Below are positions 27,187 through 38,797 of a stretch of DNA of 64,000 nucleotides, piece after piece. Under the pieces are notes generated by a model that had not been told where the DNA came from, made no database searches, and was given only the letters and a program-made list of their open reading frames with translations. Position 1 is the stretch's first letter, and each line of letters opens with the position of its first letter. Where the stretch lies: assembly GCA_021646415.1 (NCBI GenBank), contig SOEU01000008.1, positions 62,001 through 126,000 on the forward strand. Direction: 5' to 3'. A program made the translations under genes and the position numbers. This DNA is from Candidatus Brocadia sp. (lineage in GTDB: Bacteria > Planctomycetota > Brocadiia > Brocadiales > Brocadiaceae).

Positions 27187-28356
27187 ATGCACATAGGCAA
27201 GATTACCGCAAAATATATTATTCCTATTGGAATCGTCACATTTATTGCCGCGTTTATCATTGGTGTCAAATTCTTTGTTATCAAAGTAGGTGTTGATCAA
27301 GTAGGTGTAAGAACAATCATCTGGGGTGTAAAGCGAGGTATCGTACAGAAGGATTACGGGCCTGGATGGCACAGGGCAGTTACAGCTATCGATCAATGGG
27401 ATCTTTATGACAGCACGGTACAGACCCTCGAACTTGCCAAAGAACCTTCACGTTTGGGACATGACGAGCGGAAGGAAGCTGCTATCAGAACTGCAGATGA
27501 TTATGATGTCTCAGCTGACATCATCGTTAAATATCAGATCAAAAGGGGAGAGGCGTGGCAGCTGCGTCAAGATATTGGTGTTGGAGAACGGTACAAAATC
27601 ATCGTGGAAAATGAAACGCGCGATATCGCCAGAAGTGTGCTCGGTAAGATGGTGGAACGAGATTTATACAATCCGGAAGAAAAGCGGAAAAGGGCAGCAG
27701 AATTTAAAATACAACTTACGGAAAGGTTAGTTCCTCGTCATGTAGATATAATTGACGTGCTCATTTTAGAATTGAGATTTGACCCACAACTGGAAAGAAA
27801 GATTAAAAATATTAAATTGGCTGAACTTGATAATGTTCTAAACAAATCAAAGGCGCTTGCCGCAGAACAAAGAGGTATTACCCAAACGATCGATGCAGAT
27901 ACAGAGGCTATTGCGCAGAAAATTGGCGGCGACAAAGAGAGAGCAATCACCGTACTCGATGCTGAAACCACAAAAAAGACAATAGAACTTCTCGCCGAGG
28001 CTGATAAATATTTAATCCAGAGGAAGGCAGAAGGCGACCTTTACAAGGAGCAAAGGATAGCAGACGGAAATCTTTTAATTAAACAATCACAAGCAGAGGG
28101 AGAACGGTTGCGAAGAGAGGCAATTTCAGGCATGGGAGGAGACATTATTGTAGCCCTTGAAGCAGCTCGCAACGTCAACCTCGCAGATGTAAATATTTCA
28201 AGCCTTGATATAAATCTTCTCGATGTCGATGATATGGCCACACGATTGGGTGTTTCAGATACCAAGGGTAAGCTTCGTGTTGATACAAAGACGTTTCAAG
28301 AAATTCAGGAAATGTTAAACCAGCCAAGAGGTACAGACACCGCAAGAATTAAATAA
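27187..28356 (+). CDS. SPFH/band-7 domain membrane protein (second of pair)
   Basis: A ~389-residue protein with an N-terminal membrane segment (about residues 9-28), an SPFH domain starting near VGVDQVGVRTIIWG and a long helical region rich in Ala, Glu and Lys (about 215-320). The C-terminal tail is smoother and lacks the Pro-rich end of its partner. The ATG at 27187 is preferred because AAAGAGG precedes it. The two SPFH proteins probably form a hetero-oligomer like HflK/HflC (inference). Confidence 0.85.
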   Translation: MHIGKITAKYIIPIGIVTFIAAFIIGVKFFVIKVGVDQVGVRTIIWGVKRGIVQKDYGPGWHRAVTAIDQWDLYDSTVQTLELAKEPSRLGHDERKEAAIRTADDYDVSADIIVKYQIKRGEAWQLRQDIGVGERYKIIVENETRDIARSVLGKMVERDLYNPEEKRKRAAEFKIQLTERLVPRHVDIIDVLILELRFDPQLERKIKNIKLAELDNVLNKSKALAAEQRGITQTIDADTEAIAQKIGGDKERAITVLDAETTKKTIELLAEADKYLIQRKAEGDLYKEQRIADGNLLIKQSQAEGERLRREAISGMGGDIIVALEAARNVNLADVNISSLDINLLDVDDMATRLGVSDTKGKLRVDTKTFQEIQEMLNQPRGTDTARIK

Positions 28357-28386
28357 GTCTATTGTCCCTTTTTTTCTCGCGGCATA

Positions 28387-28410
28387 AAAATGGTGTATTT
28401 GCACCATTTT
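28387..28410. terminator. Hairpin after the SPFH gene pair
   Basis: A 9-bp perfect stem (AAAATGGTG and CACCATTTT) lies 31 bases after the second SPFH stop. The 3' arm ends in T4 and the 5' flank is A-rich, so it may act as a weak bidirectional terminator. Confidence 0.55.
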
Positions 28411-28581
28411 CCCCCTCGTAAAATCGTTCAAAAGTATATTCATCTCTGCTATAGCACTGTGTGATAAATACTTAAGATTTAGACCGACAAAGGAATAAGG
28501 TTTGCTAGGTTTATAAAAACTGAATTAATTCATATTTATTAAACTTTTTTTTCAACAATATTTTTTTGAGAAGACTATATT

Positions 28582-29172
28582 ATGCGACATATACAAAAAA
28601 TGTTACGGAACTGTTGCTTCATCATTGTATTACATCTGTTATGTATCGTAAGTATAACAACAAATGACTCTCTTGCATCAGATGAGTCAACTGGTAAAAT
28701 ACAAACACAGAAAACCGTTAAGTATTCAACTTTTTTTGACAAAAAAACACATTGGTGTGATGCGATGGTAATTACTTGTACAGATTTCCGGTTCACAACT
28801 GCGACACAAGAATTTATAAATAATCGATTAGGACTAAAGGGTAATTATGACTACATATCTATCCCCGGTTCTATACGTAATTTGCTTGATTCAAAGACAA
28901 GAGACCTTGTTTTAAACACCTTTGGTGTTTCGGTCCATTTACATCACGTAAAGCGTGTAGTTATTCTTGGGCATCAAGACTGCAGCACTGGCTATGGAGG
29001 GTCAAAAAACTTCTCAGAACCACTCGTTGAGTATAAAGCCATTTGCAAGGATTTAAAAAAGGCACGGAGACTCATGAAGTTAAGATTTCCTCACCTAAAA
29101 GTATTTCTATATTATGCCACGGTACTGTATAAGGACCACCAGCGCATATATAATTTTAAGCAAATTTTGTGA
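28582..29172 (+). CDS. Exported beta-carbonic-anhydrase-like protein (copy 1)
   Basis: A 196-residue protein with an N-terminal signal segment (about residues 8-27) and a beta-carbonic-anhydrase-type core. The zinc-site patterns C-x-D-x-R (ITCTDFRF) and H-x2-C (GHQDC) are both present, with an ISIPGSIRNL strand between them. Beta-carbonic anhydrases interconvert CO2 and bicarbonate. Several conserved positions after the second motif differ from classical enzymes (GYGGSKNF), so it may bind zinc without being a true anhydrase. A paralog follows in tandem after 79 bases. Confidence 0.75.
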   Translation: MRHIQKMLRNCCFIIVLHLLCIVSITTNDSLASDESTGKIQTQKTVKYSTFFDKKTHWCDAMVITCTDFRFTTATQEFINNRLGLKGNYDYISIPGSIRNLLDSKTRDLVLNTFGVSVHLHHVKRVVILGHQDCSTGYGGSKNFSEPLVEYKAICKDLKKARRLMKLRFPHLKVFLYYATVLYKDHQRIYNFKQIL

Positions 29173-29251
29173 GCATTAAATTTTAATGATGCACCCGCAG
29201 AATTGAGAAAGAGGGAAAATACGAAAAAATTTAAAATAAAGGAACCTGAAA

Positions 29252-29896
29252 ATGCTCACAGATAGCCCCATGTATGTACGGAATATGCGTAAACAAAAAC
29301 ATACCAGCTTAAATATAAATCTTTTCATTGTGAAAAAAAATTGGATGGCAATGTGTCTTGCTTTTGTCTCATTTTTTGCAATCCCTCTTGGGTGTGCATA
29401 TAACAAAACGCCTTCACCTGACCTTTTGGTGGATAGTCAACAGATAGCTATTACTGTACAACCTGAGGCAGCAAGACCTGATTGTGATACCTTAGCAATT
29501 ACCTGCATTGACTATCGTTTTGCCGTTGCAAACCAGGAATTTATAAATGAAACTTTAGGACTGAAAGACAATTACGATCATATTTCCATACCGGGGAGTA
29601 TTTATAATCTTGTAAACCCGGAAACACGGGCGCTCTTTTTTAGCAAGTTTGCCCTCTCAGTAAGGCTTCATCTCATAAATCGAGTTGTCATTATTAACCA
29701 CAGAGATTGCGGGGGATATGGAGGTTCGGCATCTTTCGGGTCGGAAATTGCGGAGTATGAAACACAAACGGGAGATTTAAGAAAAGCAAGGGCACTGTTA
29801 ATAGAAAAATACCCCACTCTTCAGGTGGATTTGTTTTTAGAATCCTTAGTGCAGGAAGGAGGGGAAATGAAGGTTCATTTTGAAAAGATACCATAA
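29252..29896 (+). CDS. Exported beta-carbonic-anhydrase-like lipoprotein (copy 2)
   Basis: A 214-residue paralog of the preceding gene. It has a long charged N-terminus, then a hydrophobic segment ending in the lipobox-like IPLGC, suggesting a lipoprotein. The zinc-site motifs are ITCIDYRF (C-x-D-x-R) and NHRDCGGYGG (H-x2-C). The cores of both copies align closely from the first motif through DNYDHISIPGSI. An exported location is unusual. In anammox cells this could supply or consume bicarbonate in a compartment outside the cytoplasm (inference). AAAGGA precedes the start. Confidence 0.75.
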   Translation: MLTDSPMYVRNMRKQKHTSLNINLFIVKKNWMAMCLAFVSFFAIPLGCAYNKTPSPDLLVDSQQIAITVQPEAARPDCDTLAITCIDYRFAVANQEFINETLGLKDNYDHISIPGSIYNLVNPETRALFFSKFALSVRLHLINRVVIINHRDCGGYGGSASFGSEIAEYETQTGDLRKARALLIEKYPTLQVDLFLESLVQEGGEMKVHFEKIP

Positions 29897-29929
29897 TCGA
29901 AACAAGGCCTTCTCTTTCATGCAACAGTT

Positions 29930-30733
29930 TTATTCTTCAGCTGTTTTTGCACAACGAAATCCGATTTGAGGGCTTTGCGCATACCATGGCACCCGATAAC
30001 GGGCGGCACATCGTGCATAATGCCCGAAGTAAAGGAAGCCGCCGCCGCGGACAACCCTTTGCAAGCCAGAATCTGAGCCAGAAGGATTTTTTGACGGAGA
30101 TACAGCATAATAATTTTGGTCATAATAGTCGGCACACCATTCCCAAACATTTCCCGCCATGTCGTAACACCCATAGGGACTTTTACCTTTCTCATATTTC
30201 CCCACCGGTGTTGTCCCCCTAAGTCCGGCCTCACGGTAATCTGATTCCCACACAGTGCACTTCTCTTTATCAAATTTATTTCCCCACGGCCATAAACGCT
30301 TGTCGGTACCTCGTGCCGCTTTTTCCCATTCAGCTTCTGTTGGCAACCTTTTCCCTGCCCATTTTGCGTATGCAGCGGCATCCTCCCAGGTTACCCCTAC
30401 AACAGGATAATTTGGCCGATTGAACCTGGCATCATTCCAGCAACTTGGCCTATGGTACCCTGTCTCTTCAACGAATTTTTTATACTGCTCATTAGTCACT
30501 TCGTATTTATCCATGTAAAAGGCATCCAGATAGACCGCATGTTCAGGTCCGTCATAAATATTATACGCCAGCAGAAAACTCCAGTTATAGCGTGTATTAT
30601 CACCCATGGTGAATTCACCGGATGGTACATAGACCATGCCTGGATACTTCTCTTCAGAAGCTGTTAGTTCATCAACAACAAGAATACCCAAAAATAATAT
30701 AAACAAAATCATGAAACCTTTTTTCGTAATCAA
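29930..30733 (-). CDS. SUMF1/FGE-like domain protein, exported
   Basis: A 267-residue protein with an N-terminal signal/anchor (about residues 6-25). The formylglycine-generating-enzyme (SUMF1) fold follows: PSGEFTMGD, YEVTNEQYKKFV, LPTEAEWEKAARG, NVWEWCADYY and GFRCAKT. The catalytic cysteine pair of true FGE is not evident. The position before the barrel end reads FLYFGHYARCAARYR, so enzymatic sulfatase activation is doubtful and a structural or binding role is likelier. It uses a TTG start whose ribosome site (GGGGAG) lies inside the end of the coiled-coil gene upstream, so the two are translationally coupled. Confidence 0.85.
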   Translation of the reverse strand: MITKKGFMILFILFLGILVVDELTASEEKYPGMVYVPSGEFTMGDNTRYNWSFLLAYNIYDGPEHAVYLDAFYMDKYEVTNEQYKKFVEETGYHRPSCWNDARFNRPNYPVVGVTWEDAAAYAKWAGKRLPTEAEWEKAARGTDKRLWPWGNKFDKEKCTVWESDYREAGLRGTTPVGKYEKGKSPYGCYDMAGNVWEWCADYYDQNYYAVSPSKNPSGSDSGLQRVVRGGGFLYFGHYARCAARYRVPWYAQSPQIGFRCAKTAEE

Positions 30734-30736
30734 CTT

Positions 30737-31813
30737 TTAGTATCTCCCCTTTGTGACAATTTCATACCTGGCAATCTCCAGAGGTGAATATCCGGAGACA
30801 ATTTCATTGAAAGTCTTAACCTCACCCTTCCAAAAAGTCTTGATTGAAAAATCCTGCGTAAACAACAGTGAATCAGAGGTGTTAAAAACCCGAATTGCAA
30901 ATGTTGCGATACTTCGGTCTTTATCTGACAAATTTTTTATCTCACCTTTAATCTGTGAAGATGACCCAAAGGGAAGGAGTCTCACATTTCGCATATAAAA
31001 CCCGTCTCCTATCTCTTGAAAACCCTCTTCTTCCGGCGTAGGAATGTGTTCTTTTACTACTTCCACTGTTTCCGTACCCTCAGCAATCGTTACGGTTTCG
31101 GTTCCAGCAGGCACTTGTGCTGGCGTAGTTGGTAGTACTTCGGCAGTTACTGTCCCCGCAACGCCAACCCCGGCTTTTTCCACTTTTTTTATCCGCGTTT
31201 CCAAATCTGAAATAGTCTTCAATTGTCCTTCAAAGGTTTTTACCGAGGAATCCAAAGAAGCCACCCGTGTTTTGAAACTTTCTTCAACGGTTGCAATCCT
31301 CTTCTCTTGGTCACCTAATTTTTCGGTCACTAATTTACTCAAATCATCAATAGCCTTTTTAATGGGTTCCAAAGGTCTTTGCGCCTCCTGATATCTTTTC
31401 TCGAGTACAGCAGTTTTTACTTCCTGATCCTCAACCCGCTTTGAAAGATCAGACAATAACTTTTTTAAGACATCCAGGGTCTTGCCAAAAGAATCCAGCA
31501 ACCCTTTGACATCTGCCACAGACGAAGTCTTCTCTATCGCCTCTAATCTTGAAACGATAGAATTCAATTTTTCTTCATTCCCTTTTATTATCTTATCGAA
31601 CTCTTTCGAATGGGTCTCACTCACACTTTTTTGAAGTGCAGTAATTTGCGACCCCAGGTTATCGAGGTTCTTCATCCAGCCCGAAAGTGACTTTTGAAAA
31701 TCATCAAACTCCTTCATGACTTCCTGCGCTCCTCCTTGCCCATTAGCATTCTTTGCACCAAAAAGGGAGAAGACCAGAACTATGCTTACTGTGACGAAAA
31801 GTATACCTTTCAT
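30737..31813 (-). CDS. Exported coiled-coil protein with C-terminal beta domain
   Basis: A 358-residue protein with a signal peptide (to about residue 25). A long coiled coil from about 30 to 215 (LDSFGKTLDVLKKLLSDLS), a Thr/Val/Pro-rich linker (about 215-255), and a C-terminal ~90-residue beta region (GFYMRNVRLLPFG through ATFAIRVFNTSDSLLF) follow. The last resembles the FxLYD-type domain. The family as a whole is not recognised. It is coupled to the SUMF1-like gene, suggesting a joint periplasmic or surface structure (inference). Confidence 0.7.
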   Translation of the reverse strand: MKGILFVTVSIVLVFSLFGAKNANGQGGAQEVMKEFDDFQKSLSGWMKNLDNLGSQITALQKSVSETHSKEFDKIIKGNEEKLNSIVSRLEAIEKTSSVADVKGLLDSFGKTLDVLKKLLSDLSKRVEDQEVKTAVLEKRYQEAQRPLEPIKKAIDDLSKLVTEKLGDQEKRIATVEESFKTRVASLDSSVKTFEGQLKTISDLETRIKKVEKAGVGVAGTVTAEVLPTTPAQVPAGTETVTIAEGTETVEVVKEHIPTPEEEGFQEIGDGFYMRNVRLLPFGSSSQIKGEIKNLSDKDRSIATFAIRVFNTSDSLLFTQDFSIKTFWKGEVKTFNEIVSGYSPLEIARYEIVTKGRY

Positions 31814-31926
31814 GAATAGTACTCCATCTTAAAAACGTGTGGTTCTAAATAGATGGTAAGTAGTCTATCAAAAAATCTTATCCACCGCAAATATTTATCT
31901 GCTCCTCGGCAATACAGAGTTTGGAA

Positions 31927-31955
31927 TTGATTTTAAAGGATAAAATTGTTATAAT
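31927..31955 (+). promoter_or_regulatory. Sigma70-type promoter for serA
   Basis: TTGATT and TATAAT are separated by 17 bases, 52 bases before the serA start. AAAGGA lies about 6 bases before its ATG. Confidence 0.7.
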
Positions 31956-32006
31956 ACATTTTTTTACAATAACTGTTAAAAGATAATAATCTCGAGAAAG
32001 GATACT

Positions 32007-33587
32007 ATGCAGGTTTTAATTGCAGATGAACTTCCGGACATATGCATTGAAATACTTGAAAAAGCAGGAATTGATGCCCTGAATAAACCCGGTATAAAAG
32101 CGGATGAATTAAAGACTATAATGACAAGCTGCGATGGAATTATATTGCGCAGTGGGACAAAAATTACCGCACCTTTACTGGAAAAAGTAGATAAACTAAA
32201 GGCCATTTGCCGGGCTGGCGTTGGGGTTGACAACGTAGATGTAGCGGCAGCCACCAAAAAAGGCATTGTGGTCATGAATACGCCAGAAGGAAATATAACT
32301 TCAACTGCCGAACATACCGTAGCATTGCTCTTTTCCCTTTCACGTTTTGTTCCCCAGGCCTGCGCATCAGTCAAGGCTGGTAAATGGGAAAGGAAGAAGT
32401 TTACCGGCATTCAAATTGCCGGAAAGACTCTTGGTATCATCGGACTCGGCCGGGTAGGAAGACAGGTTGCAAAACGCGCTGTTGCCTTAGAGATGAAGGT
32501 CGTTGGTTATGACCCTTTCATCTCTCCCGAAATGACATCACAATACAGCATACACATTGCAAAAAATCTCAAAGAATTACTCTCTCAAGCCGATTATATT
32601 ACGATTCATGTCCCTTTTAACAGCGAGACAAAGAATCTTATCACACAAAAGGAATTTTCGATAATGAAACCGGGAGTTCGTATTATCAATTGCGCGCGGG
32701 GCGGAATTCTCTCCGAAGAAGATCTCTACAATGCCATAAAGAGTGGCCACGTTGCAGGAGCCGCCCTCGATGTGTTTGATGTAGAACCACCCACAGGTAA
32801 TAAGCTCCTGGAACTAGACCAAGTTGTCGCAACGCCTCACTTGGGGGCATCTACGGAAGAGGCCCAATTTGCGGTTGCTGTAGAAGCAGCTGAACAAATG
32901 GCTGACGCGCTTACGGGAAAGGGGTTTCGAAATGCAGTAAACCTCCCCCCGTATAACATCGAAGAATTTAACATCCTGAAACCCTATATAACATTGGCGG
33001 AAAAGATGGGTTCTCTCCTCATCCAACTCGCCGCCGGAGGTATTCAGTCGGTAGATATTGTTTATACAGGAGAAATTACCAAGAGAAATATTTGCCTTGT
33101 TACGGACAGCCTCATGGTTGGACTGCTCAAGCCCGCCCTCGAAGACGGTGTCAACCTCGTCAGTGCACCACATCTTATCGCAGAACGAGGTATCAAGATC
33201 AATATTACCACCAGCAGTGGTGTGAGCGATTTCACGAGTCTCGTTAGCGCAAAAATAAAAAGCGCTAACGGTGAAACCACCATATCTGGGACGGTTTACG
33301 GTAAAAATGAACCACGGCTTGTGAATGTCAACGGATACGGCATCGAGGCAGTACTCAACGAACACATGCTTATTCTCTTTGGTAAGGATAAACCCGGTTT
33401 AATTGGAAATATTGGTCGGGTTCTTGGTGACAAAAAGATAAATATTGCCCATATGGCATTTGGCAGGAAGGAGACTGGTGGCAATGCCATTACGATCATA
33501 AACGTAGATGCCGCTGTACCGCAAGATTGCATCCGGGAGATGGAACGGCTTGACCACATAGAAGCAGCTTATTTAATACATCTTTAA
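32007..33587 (+). CDS. serA: D-3-phosphoglycerate dehydrogenase
   Basis: First enzyme of serine synthesis, oxidising 3-phosphoglycerate with NAD. The 526-residue long form has the NAD-binding motif GLGRVGRQVAKRA and the catalytic Arg in INCARGGI. The catalytic His is in VATPHLGASTEEAQ. An intervening domain (about 315-450) is followed by a C-terminal ACT domain (HMLILFGKDKPGLIGN) that binds serine for feedback inhibition. It appears monocistronic, as its neighbour downstream is convergent. Confidence 0.96.
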   Translation: MQVLIADELPDICIEILEKAGIDALNKPGIKADELKTIMTSCDGIILRSGTKITAPLLEKVDKLKAICRAGVGVDNVDVAAATKKGIVVMNTPEGNITSTAEHTVALLFSLSRFVPQACASVKAGKWERKKFTGIQIAGKTLGIIGLGRVGRQVAKRAVALEMKVVGYDPFISPEMTSQYSIHIAKNLKELLSQADYITIHVPFNSETKNLITQKEFSIMKPGVRIINCARGGILSEEDLYNAIKSGHVAGAALDVFDVEPPTGNKLLELDQVVATPHLGASTEEAQFAVAVEAAEQMADALTGKGFRNAVNLPPYNIEEFNILKPYITLAEKMGSLLIQLAAGGIQSVDIVYTGEITKRNICLVTDSLMVGLLKPALEDGVNLVSAPHLIAERGIKINITTSSGVSDFTSLVSAKIKSANGETTISGTVYGKNEPRLVNVNGYGIEAVLNEHMLILFGKDKPGLIGNIGRVLGDKKINIAHMAFGRKETGGNAITIINVDAAVPQDCIREMERLDHIEAAYLIHL

Positions 33588-33682
33588 AATTAGAGAACGT
33601 CGAGGTACACAAACCAAAACGGGAAGGCCAGACAATTTGCAGAGAAGACAAGAGCAGATGTAAGCACTGAAGACAAAAGGAC

Positions 33683-34447
33683 TTACCCCATAAGGCGCAA
33701 GGCGTTTATCTCTGGTAACCCTGCCATATAAATCTTATTTACGGCATCATGAATATTGTATTTAGTGCGTTTAATTTGTGCAACCTTTTTTTCATCATCA
33801 TAAATAGCATAAGACGCCCTGATGTCCCAATCTCGCGGCTGACCTACACTCCCCACATTGATAAGCACCTTTTCGGCGTTATTTAAATCAAAAACACACC
33901 CTCTATCCACACGGATGCTTCCGCTCTCCCCAAAAATGGCTAACGGCACATGGCTGTGACCATAAAAACAAATCTGTGTTTTTAAGATATCTAAATTAAG
34001 TTGTGCATCAGCCCCTGTCGTAATATAATCAAAGAATTCGGGATGATTCAAAGAGGCATGCACGAGGGTAATATCGTTTAGCTCTACAACCAAAGGTAAA
34101 TTTTTTAAGAATTCTATACACTCGGCCGAGAGGTGCTTTGCCGTCCACAAAATTGCAGCCCTTGCATCGGCATGGAAATAACCTGCTGGAAATTTTCCCA
34201 CCGCTGCATAGTCATGGTTTCCCGCCACAACGATACAGTTTAATTCACGTATTAAGTCTATACACTTTATCGGTTCGGCAGCATAACCAACGATATCTCC
34301 TGTACATAATACCTTGTCAACACGCTCCTTTTGCAATTCATCAACAACTGCCGTTAATGCCTCATAGTTACTATGTACGTCTCCGATTACTCCATATATC
34401 AACAACAAGTCCTTTCCAATATTAGAGATGCGTAAACTCAACGACAT
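33683..34447 (-). CDS. Metallophosphoesterase, YfcE/calcineurin-like
   Basis: A ~254-residue phosphoesterase with all metal-binding motifs: GVIGDVHSNYEAL, GDIVGYAAEP, GNHDYAAV, the His of TLVHASLNHPE and YGHSHVPLA. Relatives hydrolyse phosphodiesters or act on nucleotides, and the substrate here is unknown. The ATG at 34447 overlaps the end of the ABC permease by 10 bases. The in-frame extension upstream to 34540 would read far into that gene and is not used. Confidence 0.85.
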   Translation of the reverse strand: MSLSLRISNIGKDLLLIYGVIGDVHSNYEALTAVVDELQKERVDKVLCTGDIVGYAAEPIKCIDLIRELNCIVVAGNHDYAAVGKFPAGYFHADARAAILWTAKHLSAECIEFLKNLPLVVELNDITLVHASLNHPEFFDYITTGADAQLNLDILKTQICFYGHSHVPLAIFGESGSIRVDRGCVFDLNNAEKVLINVGSVGQPRDWDIRASYAIYDDEKKVAQIKRTKYNIHDAVNKIYMAGLPEINALRLMG

Positions 34448-35241
34448 TCTTTGCGGTCGAAAAGCAAGAATGCTAATATGATAACAAACATAATATACAG
34501 CGCAGCATATATCAACAACAATACCATGTGATATAAACACAACGACTCTAACTTGTTTTCCACTCCAATAGCACTGAATTCCTCAAGATTTGGAAAAAAG
34601 ATACCCAAAAACGTGAGGTACCATCGGGTTCCGCCCCCATTTTGCTGAAGCACATCCTGAAAAAAACTTATTACATTCCCAATGGCATAGATAACCATGC
34701 AACAACTCAGGTTGGATATCATAGGCAAGTATACAGAGCCGGCAGTTGCTATGGCACACATTATGGCAACTTGTAAAAATGCAAATATCAGTTGAAAAAC
34801 CGTTGAATACCCAACCCGTTCAAATGCCGTTAATAAACCCGTATGATAATCGAAAGACTCCCTCATGCACAACGAAACAGTCAGGAAGAGACCCATCGTC
34901 AGGAATACCGACGAGACAGCTACCAGTATCCCTAAAAATTTGCCAAAGAGGACAGACCCCTTATCTACGGGTTTAGACAATAAAGTCATAATAGTGCCTT
35001 TTTCCATTTCTTTGGATATTGTATTTGCGGCACTCAGCGATGCAAGACACAGGCAGCAAATCGTAATTGTTGATATCCCCATCTCCTTTATCATCCGCGT
35101 TTCCTCACCAAAAGCAAACAAAGTAAAGGAAAAGGATAAGAATATGAGCAAAATTCCTCCGCATCCAATTAAATAAAATATTGTCTCCCGGCTAACTTCT
35201 CTTGCGGTATTCGCGGCAATAGTAAATACGCACCTGCGCAT
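34438..35241 (-). CDS. ABC-2 type transporter permease
   Basis: A 267-residue membrane protein with about six hydrophobic segments and the ABC-2 permease signature (SAANTISKEMEKGTIMTLLSKP followed by GKFLGI). Its start and stop are shared tightly with the metallophosphoesterase downstream. No ATP-binding subunit is adjacent, so the partner must be encoded elsewhere. Proteins of this kind often export polysaccharide, lipid or copper-related substrates, but nothing here selects one. Confidence 0.8.
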   Translation of the reverse strand: MRRCVFTIAANTAREVSRETIFYLIGCGGILLIFLSFSFTLFAFGEETRMIKEMGISTITICCLCLASLSAANTISKEMEKGTIMTLLSKPVDKGSVLFGKFLGILVAVSSVFLTMGLFLTVSLCMRESFDYHTGLLTAFERVGYSTVFQLIFAFLQVAIMCAIATAGSVYLPMISNLSCCMVIYAIGNVISFFQDVLQQNGGGTRWYLTFLGIFFPNLEEFSAIGVENKLESLCLYHMVLLLIYAALYIMFVIILAFLLFDRKECR

Positions 35242-35286
35242 AAAAACCCTTGCAAATTCAAAAAAATCTCATACACTAATTTAAGG

Positions 35287-35302
35287 TGTTTCACGTGAAA
35301 CA
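35287..35302. promoter_or_regulatory. parS centromere site upstream of parB
   Basis: A perfect 16-base palindrome TGTTTCACGTGAAACA, identical to the bacterial parS consensus, 86 bases before parB. ParB-CTP clamps load here to organise the chromosome origin region. Confidence 0.93.
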
Positions 35303-35387
35303 TCTTTTCCCTTAAAAGTGTGTTAAATACTAGCATTCCTTATCAGGAAATGCAATTGAAAACCCACCAGAAAAAGGAGCCAGGACC

Positions 35388-36251
35388 ATGTCGAAAAAGG
35401 AAAAACTCAGCCGCAGCTTACAATCACTCCTTGGCGGAGTTATTGGAATAGAGGCCGATGTAGGACAAGATGTAATTGTGCGGCTTAACCCCGAAGATGT
35501 TCAGCCCAACGACCTCCAGCCTCGAGACCTCTTTAACGAAGAAGAGATGCGGGGGCTTGTGGAATCCATCAGAAAATACGGTATTTTACAACCCATCATC
35601 GTAAGACCACTCTCGCACGGATACATGCTCATTGCAGGAGAGCGACGCTGGCGGGCGGCAAAACAACTTGGATTAAAAGAGATACCTGCCATCGTTCGAC
35701 ACGCCAACGGAGAAAATATCCTGGAAATCGCCTTGATAGAAAATATTCAAAGGGAAGACCTCAATCCTATTGAAAAGGCCAAAGGATTCGAAGAACTGAT
35801 CACAAAGTTCGGACTCACCCAGGAACAGGTTGCGAAGGCCATGGGAAAAGACCGCACATCTGTAACCAATTATCTCCGGTTATTGGACTTGCCGCAGGAA
35901 ATCCAAGATAATGTTTCACGTGGAACATTATCCATGGGACATGCGCGGGCATTATTGGCCATTCAAGACAAGGAAACACAGACGAGGCTTTGCGAACGCA
36001 TTATACAAGATGGGTTATCCGTAAGAGACATAGAGGAGATTGTTTCGATAGAAAAGAAACAAGTCAAACCTGGAAAAACAATCACAAAAAAGACATCTCC
36101 CCATATCGAAGACCTGGAAGACCGATTCCGCAGGTTTTTTGGGGCAAAGGTTACTATCAGGGAAAGCAACGGCAAGGGGAAGATTCTGATTGCATTTCAT
36201 TCAAGCGAGGAATTCAGCAGGATTGCAAATACCTTGGGAATTCAGATTTAA
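35388..36251 (+). CDS. parB: Chromosome-partitioning protein ParB
   Basis: A 287-residue ParB/Spo0J protein with the N-terminal CTP-binding motif (GERRWRAAKQLGLKEIPAIV, with ENIQREDLNPIEKA) and a helix-turn-helix that reads parS (TQEQVAKAMGKDRTSVTNYLR). The C-terminal dimerisation region ends NTLGIQI. parA is not adjacent, which is unusual since parAB normally form a pair. A parS site lies upstream and another lies inside the gene. AAGGAG precedes the start. The locus is likely near the replication origin (inference). Confidence 0.95.
   Translation: MSKKEKLSRSLQSLLGGVIGIEADVGQDVIVRLNPEDVQPNDLQPRDLFNEEEMRGLVESIRKYGILQPIIVRPLSHGYMLIAGERRWRAAKQLGLKEIPAIVRHANGENILEIALIENIQREDLNPIEKAKGFEELITKFGLTQEQVAKAMGKDRTSVTNYLRLLDLPQEIQDNVSRGTLSMGHARALLAIQDKETQTRLCERIIQDGLSVRDIEEIVSIEKKQVKPGKTITKKTSPHIEDLEDRFRRFFGAKVTIRESNGKGKILIAFHSSEEFSRIANTLGIQI
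35912..35927. promoter_or_regulatory. parS site inside parB
   Basis: TGTTTCACGTGGAACA, whose complement TGTTCCACGTGAAACA is a classic parS form. It is embedded in the coding sequence at residues NVSRGT, so the codons are constrained by both functions. Confidence 0.9.
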
Positions 36252-36292
36252 TTATCAGAAACAAAAAAAATGAAGAGTCCCCACAACCACGT

Positions 36293-38636
<2,344 letters not shown>

Positions 38637-38797
38637 ACGATACATTCAACCACGTGTTTATTCAATCCCATATTTTCATAACAGGACACGGAGTTCACGG
38701 AAAATCGGAAAAATTACGAACTATTTTATAAAATCGTTAATTTTATTGAACAAATCTTTCGGATTCAAACATTTTTTGAAATAATTCATGTAAACTA

